64,000 nt of DNA. Source: Saccharibacillus sacchari DSM 19268 (lineage in GTDB: Bacteria > Bacillota > Bacilli > Paenibacillales > Paenibacillaceae). This document shows positions 25,601 to 34,158 of this stretch, piece after piece. Position numbers and translations under genes: made by a program. The stretch lies in contig NZ_KK073875.1 in assembly GCF_000585395.1 (NCBI RefSeq), positions 3,385,307 through 3,449,306 on the forward strand, written 5' to 3'. A model generated the notes under the pieces. That model searched no databases and was not told the DNA's origin. It worked only from the letters and a program-made list of their open reading frames with translations. Position 1 is the first letter of the stretch, and each line of letters starts with the position of its first letter.

Positions 25601-26971
25601 TTGACTACATACGACTTTACGGAGATTGACGACGCGATTGAGCAAGGCAAAGCCGAGTTTATCGAAATGCTGCAAAAGCTGCTCCGCCAAAAAAGCATCA
25701 GCCATACCGGGGAAGGCATGGAGGAATGCGCAGAAGCGGTGCGTCTGCTGCTCCAGCAGGAAGGGTTTCATACAACGGTGTATCGTCCAGGCGCGTATCC
25801 GATCGTGTACGGAGAGATTACGGCTCTGGAGCAAACGGCGGACACGCCAACAGTGCTGTTGTACGGACATTACGACGTGATGCCGCCCGATCCGCTGAAC
25901 GAATGGGTATCCGATCCGTTCGAGCCGGAGATCCGGGACGGCAAAATTTATGCACGCGGAGCAGGGGATAACAAAGGGCAATTTTTGGCGCACATTCTGG
26001 CTGTTCGGAATTATGTGAAGCTGCACGGCGGCCTACCGATTAACCTCAAAATCCTGATCGAAGGCGAGGAAGAAACAGGAAGTCCGTCGCTTGCGGATTT
26101 TGTGGCGGACCACCGCGAGCTGCTGAAGGCCGATCTGGTATATACGTCGGACGGACCTAAGCATGCAAGCGGCGCGCCGGTGGTTTTGCTGGGCGTTCGC
26201 GGAGCTTTGTCGGTGCGTTTGACGTCGAAAGGCGCGGCTTGGGACAACCATTCCGGCAATAAAGGCAATATCGTTCCCAATCCGGTCTGGCCTCTGATCT
26301 CTTTGCTGCACGGCATTCGATCCGGCGACGGTACCGTGCAGGTTGAAGGATTTTACGACGGTATTCCCGAAGTGAGCGAAGCCGATGCAGAAGCACTGCG
26401 GCGTTTGCCGTTCGATCTGGATGATTTGAAAAGACAGGTGGGGCACGACGGCATCGATCTGGACGGGGAAACGTATTATCGGCGCTTGTCGCTGGAACCT
26501 ACGTTCAACGTCTTCGGTCTGCATGCGGGAGGCCGGGACAAAGGGATCATTCCGGCGGTAGCCGAAGCTTATCTGGATGTTCGGTTGGTGTCCGGTCAAG
26601 ATCCGCTCGATATGTACGCAAAGTTGGAACGCCATGTGAAAAAGCATGCGCCGGGCATCGGCATCGAGCGCATCATGTCCGTGCCGCCGTCGAAAACGCC
26701 GATTGATCTGCCGATCATTCGCACCGTGATCGAGACCGTTACGGAAGCCTGCGCGCTGGAACCGGTCGTGCAGCCCGCAATGGGCGGAACGCTGCCGGAC
26801 TACGTCTGGACCTCGGTATTGGGCGCGCCGTCCGTCATCGTGCCTTACGCGCCGTATGACGAAGCCAACCATTCGCCGAACGAAAATACCGGCATTGCCG
26901 ACTTTTTGGAAGGAATTCGCTGCACGTATCATTTGATTCGCCGTTTGGCAGACTCCGGGGACGGGGAATGA
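25601..26971 (+). CDS. M20 family dipeptidase/deacylase
   Basis: A 456-residue zinc peptidase. The metal and catalytic motifs are in order: LLYGHYDVMPPDPL (His, Asp), GAGDNKGQ (bridging Asp), EGEEETGSPSL (Glu pair), DGPKHASG, and near the end NHSPNENTG, carrying the last His. The dimerisation domain lies between about residues 200 and 330. This pattern fits cytosolic non-specific dipeptidases. The start is TTG 25601, with GGAGGAG 5 bp upstream. It is followed after 47 bp by a TauE-type permease gene. Confidence 0.85.
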   Translation: MTTYDFTEIDDAIEQGKAEFIEMLQKLLRQKSISHTGEGMEECAEAVRLLLQQEGFHTTVYRPGAYPIVYGEITALEQTADTPTVLLYGHYDVMPPDPLNEWVSDPFEPEIRDGKIYARGAGDNKGQFLAHILAVRNYVKLHGGLPINLKILIEGEEETGSPSLADFVADHRELLKADLVYTSDGPKHASGAPVVLLGVRGALSVRLTSKGAAWDNHSGNKGNIVPNPVWPLISLLHGIRSGDGTVQVEGFYDGIPEVSEADAEALRRLPFDLDDLKRQVGHDGIDLDGETYYRRLSLEPTFNVFGLHAGGRDKGIIPAVAEAYLDVRLVSGQDPLDMYAKLERHVKKHAPGIGIERIMSVPPSKTPIDLPIIRTVIETVTEACALEPVVQPAMGGTLPDYVWTSVLGAPSVIVPYAPYDEANHSPNENTGIADFLEGIRCTYHLIRRLADSGDGE

Positions 26972-27018
26972 GAGTAAACGTAACTTTACTATTTTAGCGA
27001 TACAGGAAAGGATTGTTT

Positions 27019-27810
27019 ATGGAAATTATTATTTTGATTGCCGTAGGGATGCTGGCCTCGTTATGCGGCGCGATCGCGGGTCTCGGCGGGGGCTTCATCA
27101 TGGTCCCTATTCTGGCTCTGATGTACGTTATTCCGGTATCCGATATCTCCGGCACGTCGATGGCGGTGTTGTTCGTCAGCGCAATCTCCAGCACAATCGC
27201 TTACGCGGGTCAAAAGCGCATCGATTACCGCAGCGGATTGACGTTCGCCGTCGCCATGATTCCGGGTTCGATTCTCGGAGCTTGGACGACGGGAGTCATC
27301 GAAAATCGGGTATTCTTCGTATCGCTCGGCATCTTTCTGGTGCTGATGGCGATCTCGATCAATTTCAAGCCGAAAAAGAGCCGCGACGGCTTTTTGAAAC
27401 CGAACGTCAGCCGCAGCCTGCTCGATGCTTCGGGTCAGAGGCATGAATATTCGTTCAACATGACATTCGCCGCCGTAGTCGCCTTTTTCGTCGGCTTTCT
27501 GTCCAGTCTGTTCGGGATCGGCGGCGGTTCGGTCATGGTGCCGACGATGATTCTGTTCCTGGCTTTCCCGCCGCATATCGCAACCGCCACCTCTATGTTC
27601 TCCATCCTGCTGTCCGCATTCGTCGGAACCGTCTCCCATGCCGTACTGGGACACGTGATGTGGGACAAGTTCATTTGGTTGGCGATCGGCGCTCTTGCAG
27701 GCGGACAGATCGGTGCCCGCATCGCATCCAAAATCCCCGCAATCGCCGTCGTCCGCGTCCTATCGGTATGTTTGCTGATCGCCGCCGTCAGACTGATGTT
27801 CAAGGGTTAA
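27019..27810 (+). CDS. Sulfite exporter TauE/SafE-family permease
   Basis: A 263-residue membrane protein with about eight helices in two similar halves. Each half begins with the family Gly-rich motif: CGAIAGLGGGFIMVPILALM near residue 16 and LSSLFGIGGGSVMVPTMILF near residue 166. Members move sulfite, sulfoacetate or other organic anions, usually outward. AGGAAAGG lies 7 bp upstream of ATG 27019. It may share a transcript with the M20 peptidase. The substrate is unknown. Confidence 0.85.
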   Translation: MEIIILIAVGMLASLCGAIAGLGGGFIMVPILALMYVIPVSDISGTSMAVLFVSAISSTIAYAGQKRIDYRSGLTFAVAMIPGSILGAWTTGVIENRVFFVSLGIFLVLMAISINFKPKKSRDGFLKPNVSRSLLDASGQRHEYSFNMTFAAVVAFFVGFLSSLFGIGGGSVMVPTMILFLAFPPHIATATSMFSILLSAFVGTVSHAVLGHVMWDKFIWLAIGALAGGQIGARIASKIPAIAVVRVLSVCLLIAAVRLMFKG

Positions 27811-27840
27811 GATTCAGTTTCCAAATAAATGAAGCGATTA

Positions 27841-27862
27841 GCGAATTTCTCCTGCAACGCCT
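27841..27862 (+). repeat. Half copy of the intergenic palindrome (remnant)
   Basis: GCGAATTTCTCCTGCAACGC matches the right end of copies A and E, but no left arm is found. It sits between the permease and AlkX-like genes. Confidence 0.45.
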
Positions 27863-27962
27863 AACGCTTCTCCGCCCAAAAAATCAGGAACCGGACAACC
27901 TGCTGTCCGGTTTTTCCCGATAGAATAGAAGGATCAAACTATGTAAGGAAAGGGGCAAACCG

Positions 27963-29171
27963 ATGGCACGGCAAGCGATTGCGTTGACCGTTGAACAGAC
28001 CAGACGCTTTTTATTCGATTATCACGGATTGTCGCATAGGTTCGATTCGGCAGGCAAAGCAGGCATTTTAGCGTATATCCGCCGAGTCGGCTGTATTCAA
28101 TTTGATCCGTTGAACGTCGTAGGCACGAATCCCGAACTGGTGCTTCAATCGAGAATATTGGATTTTGATCGCAAAATGCTATGGGAATTGCTGTATGAAG
28201 AACGGAGCCTGGTCGATTACTGGGACAAAAACATGGCGATCTTCCCGATGGAAGACTGGCCGTATTTCGAGCGTCACCGCCGCAAACATCAAGCCTGGTT
28301 CCAGTCCAATCCGGCGGCAGCGACTGCGGCATTGGACGAGATTGCGCAGCGCGGCCCTTTATGTTCGGCGGATCTGCAATATAACGAAAAGATCGATTGG
28401 GCGTGGGGACCGACGAGACTGTCTCGCGCCGCTTTGGAAGGCTCGTACTTTGCGGGCCGGTTGGTGGTGCATCACAAAACGTCCGGTCGCAAATATTACG
28501 AGTTGGCCGAGCGGATCGTGCCGAAGGAACTGTATGATTTGGACGATCCTTTTTCCGATGATGCCGCTTATTATGAATGGTATCTTTTGCGCCGGATCGG
28601 CAGCGTAGGGCTGCTCTGGAATCGTCCGAGCGACGCGCTGTTGATGACGGGGATCAAAGCTCCGCAGCGACTGGCCGCATTTGCTGCCCTGATCGACCGA
28701 GGCGAAATTACGGAAGTATCGGTAGAGGGGCTGGTCTATCCGTTGTATATTCGCTCCAACGATATCCCGCTGTTGGAAGCATCATTGTCGGCCGGACCGC
28801 TAGAAGGGGAAACCGTAGAATCGGGGCGTCCGATGCGGGCTTGCGTGTTGGCGCCGCTGGACAATCTGTTATGGGATCGCAAGCTGATTCGGGAAATGTT
28901 TGGCTTCGATTATCTATGGGAAGTGTATAAGCCGGTAACCGAACGCAGGTATGGCTATTATGTGCTTCCGGTTGCCGTCGACGGTCGATTCGTTGCCCGG
29001 TTCGAGCCGGAGAAGCAGCGAGGAACCGAACCGCTTGCGATCAAGCAGTGGTGGTGGGAAGACGGGGAAGGGCTTGACGCGGAGATTCGCGCAAGCGTGG
29101 AGCGGGCGCTGCATCGTTTTGCGACTTCGCTGGGGACGACATTTAACGGAGAATTGCCGCAACCGGAGTAA
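27963..29171 (+). CDS. AlkX/YcaQ-like winged-helix DNA glycosylase
   Basis: A 402-residue protein of the HTH_42 (YcaQ/AlkZ) family, which removes bases from DNA crosslinks or alkylated DNA. The N-terminal winged-helix part has QTRRFLF and the motif CIQFDPLN. The Q-F-D pattern (Gln46, Asp48) is the form I recall for AlkX/YcaQ, whereas AlkZ has Q-x-Q. WWWEDGE and FATSLG near the C-terminus also fit the family. AGGAAAGGGG precedes the ATG. The gene is the last native one before the foreign island. Confidence 0.8.
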   Translation: MARQAIALTVEQTRRFLFDYHGLSHRFDSAGKAGILAYIRRVGCIQFDPLNVVGTNPELVLQSRILDFDRKMLWELLYEERSLVDYWDKNMAIFPMEDWPYFERHRRKHQAWFQSNPAAATAALDEIAQRGPLCSADLQYNEKIDWAWGPTRLSRAALEGSYFAGRLVVHHKTSGRKYYELAERIVPKELYDLDDPFSDDAAYYEWYLLRRIGSVGLLWNRPSDALLMTGIKAPQRLAAFAALIDRGEITEVSVEGLVYPLYIRSNDIPLLEASLSAGPLEGETVESGRPMRACVLAPLDNLLWDRKLIREMFGFDYLWEVYKPVTERRYGYYVLPVAVDGRFVARFEPEKQRGTEPLAIKQWWWEDGEGLDAEIRASVERALHRFATSLGTTFNGELPQPE

Positions 29172-29192
29172 AGCTTATTTTCGTTCCCCATA

Positions 29193-29247
29193 TTGACATT
29201 CGTTCCTCCAGCATCTACACTTCTTTTGGATATGATAACGATTATCA
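29193..29247 (+). promoter_or_regulatory. Orphan sigma-A promoter with a Fur box
   Basis: TTGACA (29193-29198) and TACACT (29216-29221) are 17 bp apart. A Fur box TGATAACGATTATCA (29233-29247) lies just past the expected start point. No gene follows; the AT-rich island begins here. The promoter most likely belonged to the lipoprotein gene now at 39849. Confidence 0.7.
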
Positions 29248-29251
29248 CTAC
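29235..29251 (+). repeat. Putative attL core, 17-bp direct repeat
   Basis: GATAACGATTATCACTA is identical to 39792-39808. The repeat flanks the AT-rich block and lies 70 bp outside the recombinase remnant, as expected for a tyrosine-recombinase attachment core. Confidence 0.6.
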
Positions 29252-29258
29252 TACCAAT

Positions 29259-29311
29259 GAAAAAAGCGACCGTAAAACCTTGATTTATAAGGGTTTATGG
29301 TCGCTTAATTT
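29259..29311 (-). terminator. Terminator of the recombinase remnant
   Basis: AAGCGACC and GGTCGCTT form the stem, with inner AAACCTT/AAGGGTTT pairing. The A-run on the plus side gives a T-run on the minus strand, so it serves the minus-strand recombinase gene. Confidence 0.7.
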
Positions 29312-29320
29312 GTTTTTGCA

Positions 29321-29681
29321 TCACGTTTTTATCACATTTTCTGCAAAATCGCCCTTAAATGGAATGTCCAAAAGATCAGCGTACATTTCACTAATCTTCT
29401 GATCAGCGTCAATCTGCATTTTGGAAGTTACGTGCGTATAGATTTTTAAAGTGGTTTTTGCATCGTCGTGTCCGACACGCTTCATGATCATTGGCAATGG
29501 CACACTAGCTTCAGCTAAGAGCGAAATAAAGGTATGTCGGAAGATGTGAGGGGTGGCGTTTTTCTTGATTGTGGTTTGTTTTAAAATACTGCGCATTTTT
29601 TGTATGAACCTTTTTGAAGAAAGAGGATAACCATCACTTTTAGAGAAAATAAATCCTCCATCATGTAGAGGTTTATTTTTT
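29321..29681 (-). pseudogene. Tyrosine recombinase (integrase), C-terminal remnant
   Basis: About 120 codons remain. The core catalytic signatures are present: HIFRHTFISLLAEA (His-x-x-Arg), the His in RVGHDDAKTTLKIYTHVT and, in the same stretch, the Tyr nucleophile (KIYTHVT). Upstream of the internal Met at 29596 the frame stays open to the IS30 end at 29682 and reads as more integrase (GGFIFSKSDGYPLSSKRFIQ), so the gene was cut by the IS and has lost its N-terminal DNA-binding part. Its 3' end faces the attL repeat, the usual position for a site-specific integrase of a phage or island. Confidence 0.85.
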
Positions 29682-30758
29682 GACGAATTGTCAATCCAAG
29701 TGCAACACTTCGTCCTGAAACGATTCGTGTGTAGACTTCCAACCTAAACATTTGCGAGGCCGGTTGTTAATGAGGTGAAGCGCCTGTTCGAGTTCGGCAT
29801 CGGTCACTTGGGCAAAATCGTGGCCTTTGGGGAAAAACTCCCGAAGCAGGCCGTTCGCGTTCTCATTGGAACCCCGCTGCCAAGAGGAGTACGGATCGGC
29901 GAAATAGACATCTACGCCATGCCGTCGCTCTAGCGCTTCATGACACGCGAATTCCTTTCCTCGGTCTACAGTCGCGGTTTGAATGACCGACTTGGGGTAC
30001 TGACCGGCCAGCACGCCAAACGCAATTTCCATCGATAAAGCCGTTCGATTCGGCATCTTAATCGCTTGGTAAAACCGTGTTTTTCGCTCCACAAAGGTCG
30101 CGACGCACGCTTTACTTTTCCCCCGGCTAGAGACGACGGTGTCTAGTTCCCAGTGTCCAAATGTTTCCCGGTCACGAATGGTTTTCGGACGCTGCCGAAT
30201 CGATTTGCCAACGGTAAAACGTCCACGTTTCTCAGGTGGCTTTTGGCGCTTGCCTTTGTGCCTTAGAATTTGGAGATTCCCTCGGCCCAGCAGACCCGCG
30301 TAGAGCCAGTTGTACAGTGTTTTAAAAGCAACGGTAGGAAGTCCTTTGGCTTTGCGGCTGTGTTGGATTTGTTCGGGTGAATACGTCTTTTCGAAGTCGG
30401 CCTCGATCTCACCCGTCAACTCTGGATTCCACTTGCCGTGTGGCTTCGAATTTCCCCTTCTGGAAACGTAGGCGTTTTGTGCCTCTTGGGCCTTGTATTC
30501 TCGGTCGGTTCCATTACGTGTAAGCTCTCGGCTGACGGCTCCAGCCGAACGTCCGAGTGCCCGGCCAATGGCTCGTACCCCGGCTCCCTGACTGCGCAGC
30601 AACTCTAGTTTACTACGCTCGATTATGCTAAAATGCGTATAGTCCATGGTCGGATTCTCCTTGTAGAGGGTGTTGTGGTGACTTCATTCTACACGAATCC
30701 GGCCATGGGCCCTTTTTATATTCAGTTTGAGGTGTTGCACTTCATTTTACAATCCGTC
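29682..30758 (-). mobile_element. IS30-family insertion sequence, copy 1 (intact)
   Basis: A 1077-bp element with imperfect terminal inverted repeats beginning GACGAATTGT and GACGGATTGT and sharing AAGTGCAACAC. It contains one intact transposase gene. It interrupts the integrase gene. No matching direct repeats are seen in the bases just outside (TTTTT left, ATATG right), which suggests rearrangement after insertion. Confidence 0.85.
29691..30647 (-). CDS. IS30-family transposase
   Basis: A 318-residue transposase that appears complete. The N-terminal part has helix-turn-helix blocks (FSIIERSKLELLRSQGAGVR; RSAGAVSRELTRNG). The C-terminal part is the DDE catalytic domain: first Asp in FGHWELDTVV, second in TATVDRGKEF and Glu in GSNENANGLLREFFP. 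It cuts and joins IS ends. The start has AAGGAGAATCCGACC before ATG. It is more GC-rich than the island around it, so the IS had a different source from the cargo. Confidence 0.9.
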   Translation of the reverse strand: MDYTHFSIIERSKLELLRSQGAGVRAIGRALGRSAGAVSRELTRNGTDREYKAQEAQNAYVSRRGNSKPHGKWNPELTGEIEADFEKTYSPEQIQHSRKAKGLPTVAFKTLYNWLYAGLLGRGNLQILRHKGKRQKPPEKRGRFTVGKSIRQRPKTIRDRETFGHWELDTVVSSRGKSKACVATFVERKTRFYQAIKMPNRTALSMEIAFGVLAGQYPKSVIQTATVDRGKEFACHEALERRHGVDVYFADPYSSWQRGSNENANGLLREFFPKGHDFAQVTDAELEQALHLINNRPRKCLGWKSTHESFQDEVLHLD

Positions 30759-30820
30759 ATATGTTTATATATCATAATGTAATTTGAAATGGGAAGAGGG
30801 ATAGAAAAACAAAAAAACAT

Positions 30821-30849
30821 TTGCAATTTGCACATAATAAGAGTGTAAT
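30821..30849 (+). promoter_or_regulatory. Promoter and operator-like box of the island MarR gene
   Basis: TTGCAA (30821-30826) and TGTAAT (30844-30849) are 17 bp apart. The box TTGCAATTTGCACATAATAA (30821-30840) contains a TTGCA-N3-TGCA dyad over the -35 and recurs before the flavoprotein gene. Confidence 0.6.
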
Positions 30850-30869
30850 TATAACAAGAGGTGAGGTAA

Positions 30870-31319
30870 TTGGAAAACAACGTAAGAGAGATGTTTCAGA
30901 TCATGACACGGCGTTTTGGATTATTGGATAAAAACTGTTGTACCGCGGGAGGGTTGGATATTTCACTTGTTCAAAGTCATATTATTTATGAAATTGATCG
31001 TAAACATAATCCATCCATTCAGCAGGTGGCAGATGCACTCTCCATTGACATCACAACGTTTAGCCGCCAGGTTCAAAGTCTTGTAAAGTTGAGATTGGTT
31101 CAAAAAACGCCCTTACCTGAAGATCGGCGGATTAACATATTATCCTTGACTACACAAGGTAAATTTGTTGCTACGGTCATTGATGAGCAGATGAATGATT
31201 ATTTAAAAGAAGTCTTTTCGCATATGTCCGAGTTTGAACGGGATATGGTCATCAACGCCGTCAAACTGCTCAACGAAAGTATGGCGAAATCCAGCGTATG
31301 CTGTACACCACTGGGATAA
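30870..31319 (+). CDS. MarR-family regulator with Cys pairs
   Basis: A 149-residue winged-helix regulator starting with TTG 30870, with AGAGGTGAGG upstream. The recognition helix is in IQQVADALSIDITTFSRQVQ and the wing is TPLPEDRRINILSLTTQG. Two adjacent Cys pairs stand out: Cys23-Cys24 (DKNCCTAGG) and Cys144-Cys145 (SSVCCTPLG, at the very end). Cys pairs at the two termini could bind arsenite or another thiophilic metalloid or sense oxidation; this is an inference. The same dyad lies at its own promoter and before the next gene, so it probably controls itself and the flavoprotein genes. Confidence 0.8.
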   Translation: MENNVREMFQIMTRRFGLLDKNCCTAGGLDISLVQSHIIYEIDRKHNPSIQQVADALSIDITTFSRQVQSLVKLRLVQKTPLPEDRRINILSLTTQGKFVATVIDEQMNDYLKEVFSHMSEFERDMVINAVKLLNESMAKSSVCCTPLG

Positions 31320-31351
31320 TAAATAATTATCTCATTCATTTAACAAAATAC

Positions 31352-31371
31352 TTGCAAAATGCAAATAATAA
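31352..31371 (+). promoter_or_regulatory. Second copy of the island MarR box
   Basis: TTGCAAAATGCAAATAATAA matches the box at 30821-30840 at 17 of 20 positions. It keeps the TTGCA-N3-TGCA dyad and lies 16 bp before the flavoprotein start. Confidence 0.6.
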
Positions 31372-31387
31372 TGAGGAGGAAACTAAA

Positions 31388-32800
31388 ATGATTAAAAATA
31401 TTTCTGTGAACAAAATGAGCTGCTGCGAAACGCCTGTACAAGAGAAGGGCAACTTACCTGTTGCGATTATTGGAGCTGGACCGGTTGGTCTTGCGGCAGC
31501 GGCACAACTCATTTCAAAAGGTGAGCCGTTTATGTTATTTGAAGCTGGAGATGAAGTGGGGGCAAACATTAGAAAATGGGAACATGTACGACTGTTCTCG
31601 CCATGGCAATATAACATCGATAAAGCTGCTAAAGAGTTACTGCTATCGGCGAATTGGGTTGCTCCACAAAACGAAAAGATCCCAACGGGTAAGGAGATTG
31701 TTGAGCATTATCTAAAACCTTTGGCTGCGCTGCCTGAATTAAGTGCCAATGTACATTTGAATACGAAAGTTACTGCGATCAGCCGCAAAGGGTTAAGTAA
31801 AGTGAAAACAAGTGGGCGTGAGAAACTGCCGTTTGTGATCCATGTTGAACAAAACGGATCTTCGTTTATTTATGAAGCGAGGGCTGTCATCGATGCCTCT
31901 GGGACATGGTCCAATCCCAATCCACTTCGTTCAGACGGAATATTTACAGAAGAGGAAAAAGCGCTTAATAGTCACATTTCATATGGTATTCCTGCTGTAT
32001 TAAGTAAAGAGAGAAATCGATATAGCGGCAAGAAGGTACTTGTTGTAGGCAGCGGACATTCTGCGATTAACACGTTGCTTGAACTTGCCCAGCTTCAAAA
32101 AGAGGAGTCGGGAACTGAAATCGTTTGGGCTATTCGCAAAGCAAATATTGAGGATGTTTATGGAGGACGAGAACTAGATGGGCTTCAGGCAAGGGGGGAA
32201 CTGGGTACTCGCATTCAAAAAGTGGTTGAATCCGGTACCGTAAAGGTCCTGACAGGATTCCATATTGAAGAACTTCGAAAACAAGGTGAACAGATCCAAG
32301 TTTCCGGAAGCATTCAAAATGAACGAGTGGTTATTGATCACATCGATGAAATTGTAGGTAACACAGGCTCTCGTCCTGACTTATCGATCGTGCAGGAAGT
32401 ACGGATATTAACGGACCCGAGCTTAGACTGTGTTTATGAGCTTGCGCCATTGATTGATCCCAATGTCCACAGCTGCGGTACAGTTCGACCGCATGGTGAA
32501 AAAGAACTGCGTCAACCTGAAAAGGACTTTTATATCGTAGGTGCCAAAAGTTATGGAAGAGCGCCAACCTTCTTAATGGCAACGGGATATGAGCAAGTCA
32601 GATCCATTGTAGCGGCTTTGGTGGGAGATATGGAGTCAGCTCAAAAAGTAGAACTGGAACTGCCGGAGACAGGTGTTTGCAGTTTAGGTGCTAGTAGCAC
32701 GGACAGCTGCTGTGAACCAGTTCAAATGAAGGAAACATCTTTGGATTGTTGCTCACCTTCAAAAACGGAAAAGGCCGGATCAGATTCTTGCTGCGAATAA
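31388..32800 (+). CDS. FAD/NAD(P)-dependent oxidoreductase with Cys-rich tail
   Basis: A 470-residue flavoprotein. The FAD site is VAIIGAGPVGLAAAAQLISK near residue 28; the NAD(P) site is KVLVVGSGHSAINTLLELAQ near residue 220. A late GATG-like stretch is IVGAKSYGRAPTFLMATGYE. The C-terminal 45 residues hold Cys pairs (TDSCCEP, LDCCSPS, SDSCCE), and the N-terminus has MSCCETP. These tails do not belong to the fold and could bind As(III) or another soft metal. GAGGAGG precedes ATG 31388. It lies between a MarR gene and an ArsO-like gene, so a role in metalloid redox is likely but unproven. Confidence 0.75.
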   Translation: MIKNISVNKMSCCETPVQEKGNLPVAIIGAGPVGLAAAAQLISKGEPFMLFEAGDEVGANIRKWEHVRLFSPWQYNIDKAAKELLLSANWVAPQNEKIPTGKEIVEHYLKPLAALPELSANVHLNTKVTAISRKGLSKVKTSGREKLPFVIHVEQNGSSFIYEARAVIDASGTWSNPNPLRSDGIFTEEEKALNSHISYGIPAVLSKERNRYSGKKVLVVGSGHSAINTLLELAQLQKEESGTEIVWAIRKANIEDVYGGRELDGLQARGELGTRIQKVVESGTVKVLTGFHIEELRKQGEQIQVSGSIQNERVVIDHIDEIVGNTGSRPDLSIVQEVRILTDPSLDCVYELAPLIDPNVHSCGTVRPHGEKELRQPEKDFYIVGAKSYGRAPTFLMATGYEQVRSIVAALVGDMESAQKVELELPETGVCSLGASSTDSCCEPVQMKETSLDCCSPSKTEKAGSDSCCE

Positions 32801-32866
32801 ATCAAGAATTCAGAGCTACTGCATCCGAATCGTGATGCAGTAGGTTTTCTAGAAGGAGGGAGAAAA

Positions 32867-33904
32867 ATGAAAAATATGATTTATGATTGCATCGTTATTG
32901 GTGGTGGTCAATCCGGTTTGGCAGCAGCATATTACTTACAAGAAGCTAAACGGAACTTTATCATCCTTGAAAAAAGTGAAGAGCATTTAGGATCATGGGC
33001 AAATTACTATGATAGCTTAACATTGTTCTCGCCTGCACCGTATTCTTCATTGCCAGGACTCCCATTTCCAGGCGGAGCAAATGTTTATCCGCGTAGAGAT
33101 GAGGTTGTTCAATACTTAAAGTCTTATGCGGCTACATACAATTTTCCAATACACACAGGGCAAGAAGTAATCAAAGTGGATAAGGAAAGTAATATCTATA
33201 CAGTCCATACCTCAAGCGGAGAACAGTTTCGTACAGAGTCCATCATTTGTGCAAGCGGGGCATTCGTAAATCCTCATATTCCAAACATTCCTGGCATGCA
33301 TGAATTTAAGGGAGAAATACTTCATGCCAAGGACTACCGAAATGAGAAAGAGTTTAAAAACAAACGGATCATTGTTGTGGGAGGAGGAAATTCGGCGGTA
33401 CAAATAGCGGTTGAACTGGCTAGGACGGCGCATGTAACGATTGCGTCCAGAAGCTCCATCAAATTTAAGCCGCAGGTCATTGCGGGGAAAGATATTCACT
33501 TTTGGCTAACCATACTTAGGCTTGATCAATCCAATTGGGGCAAACGATTATTGCAAAAAAGCAGTGACGGTGTCCTTGATACCGGTATATATAAAAGTGC
33601 TATCGATCAAGGTAAGCCAGATGCCAAACTGATGTTCAAAGCTTTTACGGAAAATGGAATAGTGTGGGCAGATGAGACTCGTGAAAATGTGGATACCGTT
33701 ATTTTTGCCACAGGTTATATTCCGAATTTCGAATATCTTAGTGGATTAAACGTTCTGGATTCATCAGGTGTACCTTTAAAACAAAGTGATGAAAGTATCC
33801 ATTTCGTAGGTATACCGTGGCAGACCTCATTTGCGTCTGCGACGATTCGAGGTTCTGGGAATGACGCGAAAAAAGTTGTACAATCGCTTGAGAAAAGATT
33901 GTGA
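32867..33904 (+). CDS. arsO: ArsO-like NAD(P)H-dependent flavin monooxygenase
   Basis: A 345-residue flavin monooxygenase of the CzcO/ArsO type. The FAD motif is CIVIGGGQSGLAAAYYLQEA at the N-terminus and the NADPH motif is RIIVVGGGNSAVQIAVELAR near residue 167. DTVIFATGYIPN is the ATG-type motif of such enzymes. ArsO genes occur in many arsenic clusters; the reaction is not settled. GAAGGAGGGAG lies upstream of the ATG. It follows the Cys-tailed flavoprotein by 66 bp and probably shares its transcript. The symbol is by similarity. Confidence 0.7.
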   Translation: MKNMIYDCIVIGGGQSGLAAAYYLQEAKRNFIILEKSEEHLGSWANYYDSLTLFSPAPYSSLPGLPFPGGANVYPRRDEVVQYLKSYAATYNFPIHTGQEVIKVDKESNIYTVHTSSGEQFRTESIICASGAFVNPHIPNIPGMHEFKGEILHAKDYRNEKEFKNKRIIVVGGGNSAVQIAVELARTAHVTIASRSSIKFKPQVIAGKDIHFWLTILRLDQSNWGKRLLQKSSDGVLDTGIYKSAIDQGKPDAKLMFKAFTENGIVWADETRENVDTVIFATGYIPNFEYLSGLNVLDSSGVPLKQSDESIHFVGIPWQTSFASATIRGSGNDAKKVVQSLEKRL

Positions 33905-33925
33905 GCTATGGAATTTCAGGTGGAT

Positions 33926-33946
33926 GTTATAATTGATGATTATAAC
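33926..33946. repeat. 8-bp inverted repeat after the ArsO-like gene
   Basis: GTTATAAT and ATTATAAC are separated by 5 bp. It resembles an operator and contains a -10-like TATAAT. It lies before a short ORF remnant. Confidence 0.35.
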
Positions 33947-33964
33947 TATTCTCGAGGTGACTTA

Positions 33965-34158
33965 ATGAAGGGCACAATTTTGTATACCGCAACACAACTT
34001 AATGATGCAATCTTAAAACAATGGCACGTAGAGGTAATCAGCATGATGAATTATTAGATCAAGGTGGAGTCATTGAGTATCAAACGAAAGATATAGTTAA
34101 GATGAAAGACAGTCATTATTTTATTAAGTCAAAATGTGAATTTTTTAGTTCAGAGTAA
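33965..34158 (+). pseudogene. Small broken ORF region
   Basis: An ATG at 33965 with AGGTGA upstream opens a 30-codon frame (MKGTILYTATQLNDAILK...) that stops at 34057. A second frame from ATG 34021, without its own ribosome site, reads 45 codons (MARRGNQHDELLDQGGVIEY...) to a stop just before the terminator. Together they look like one small gene broken by a frameshift near 34020. I do not recognise it. The 387-bp gap 33905-34291 holds otherwise only the dyad, a terminator and the ars promoter. Confidence 0.3.

Noticed and set aside
29258-29284. Short frame MKKATVKP as a truncated lipoprotein start
   Set aside because: It lies wholly in the terminator hairpin of the recombinase remnant, inside the island, and has no ribosome site.
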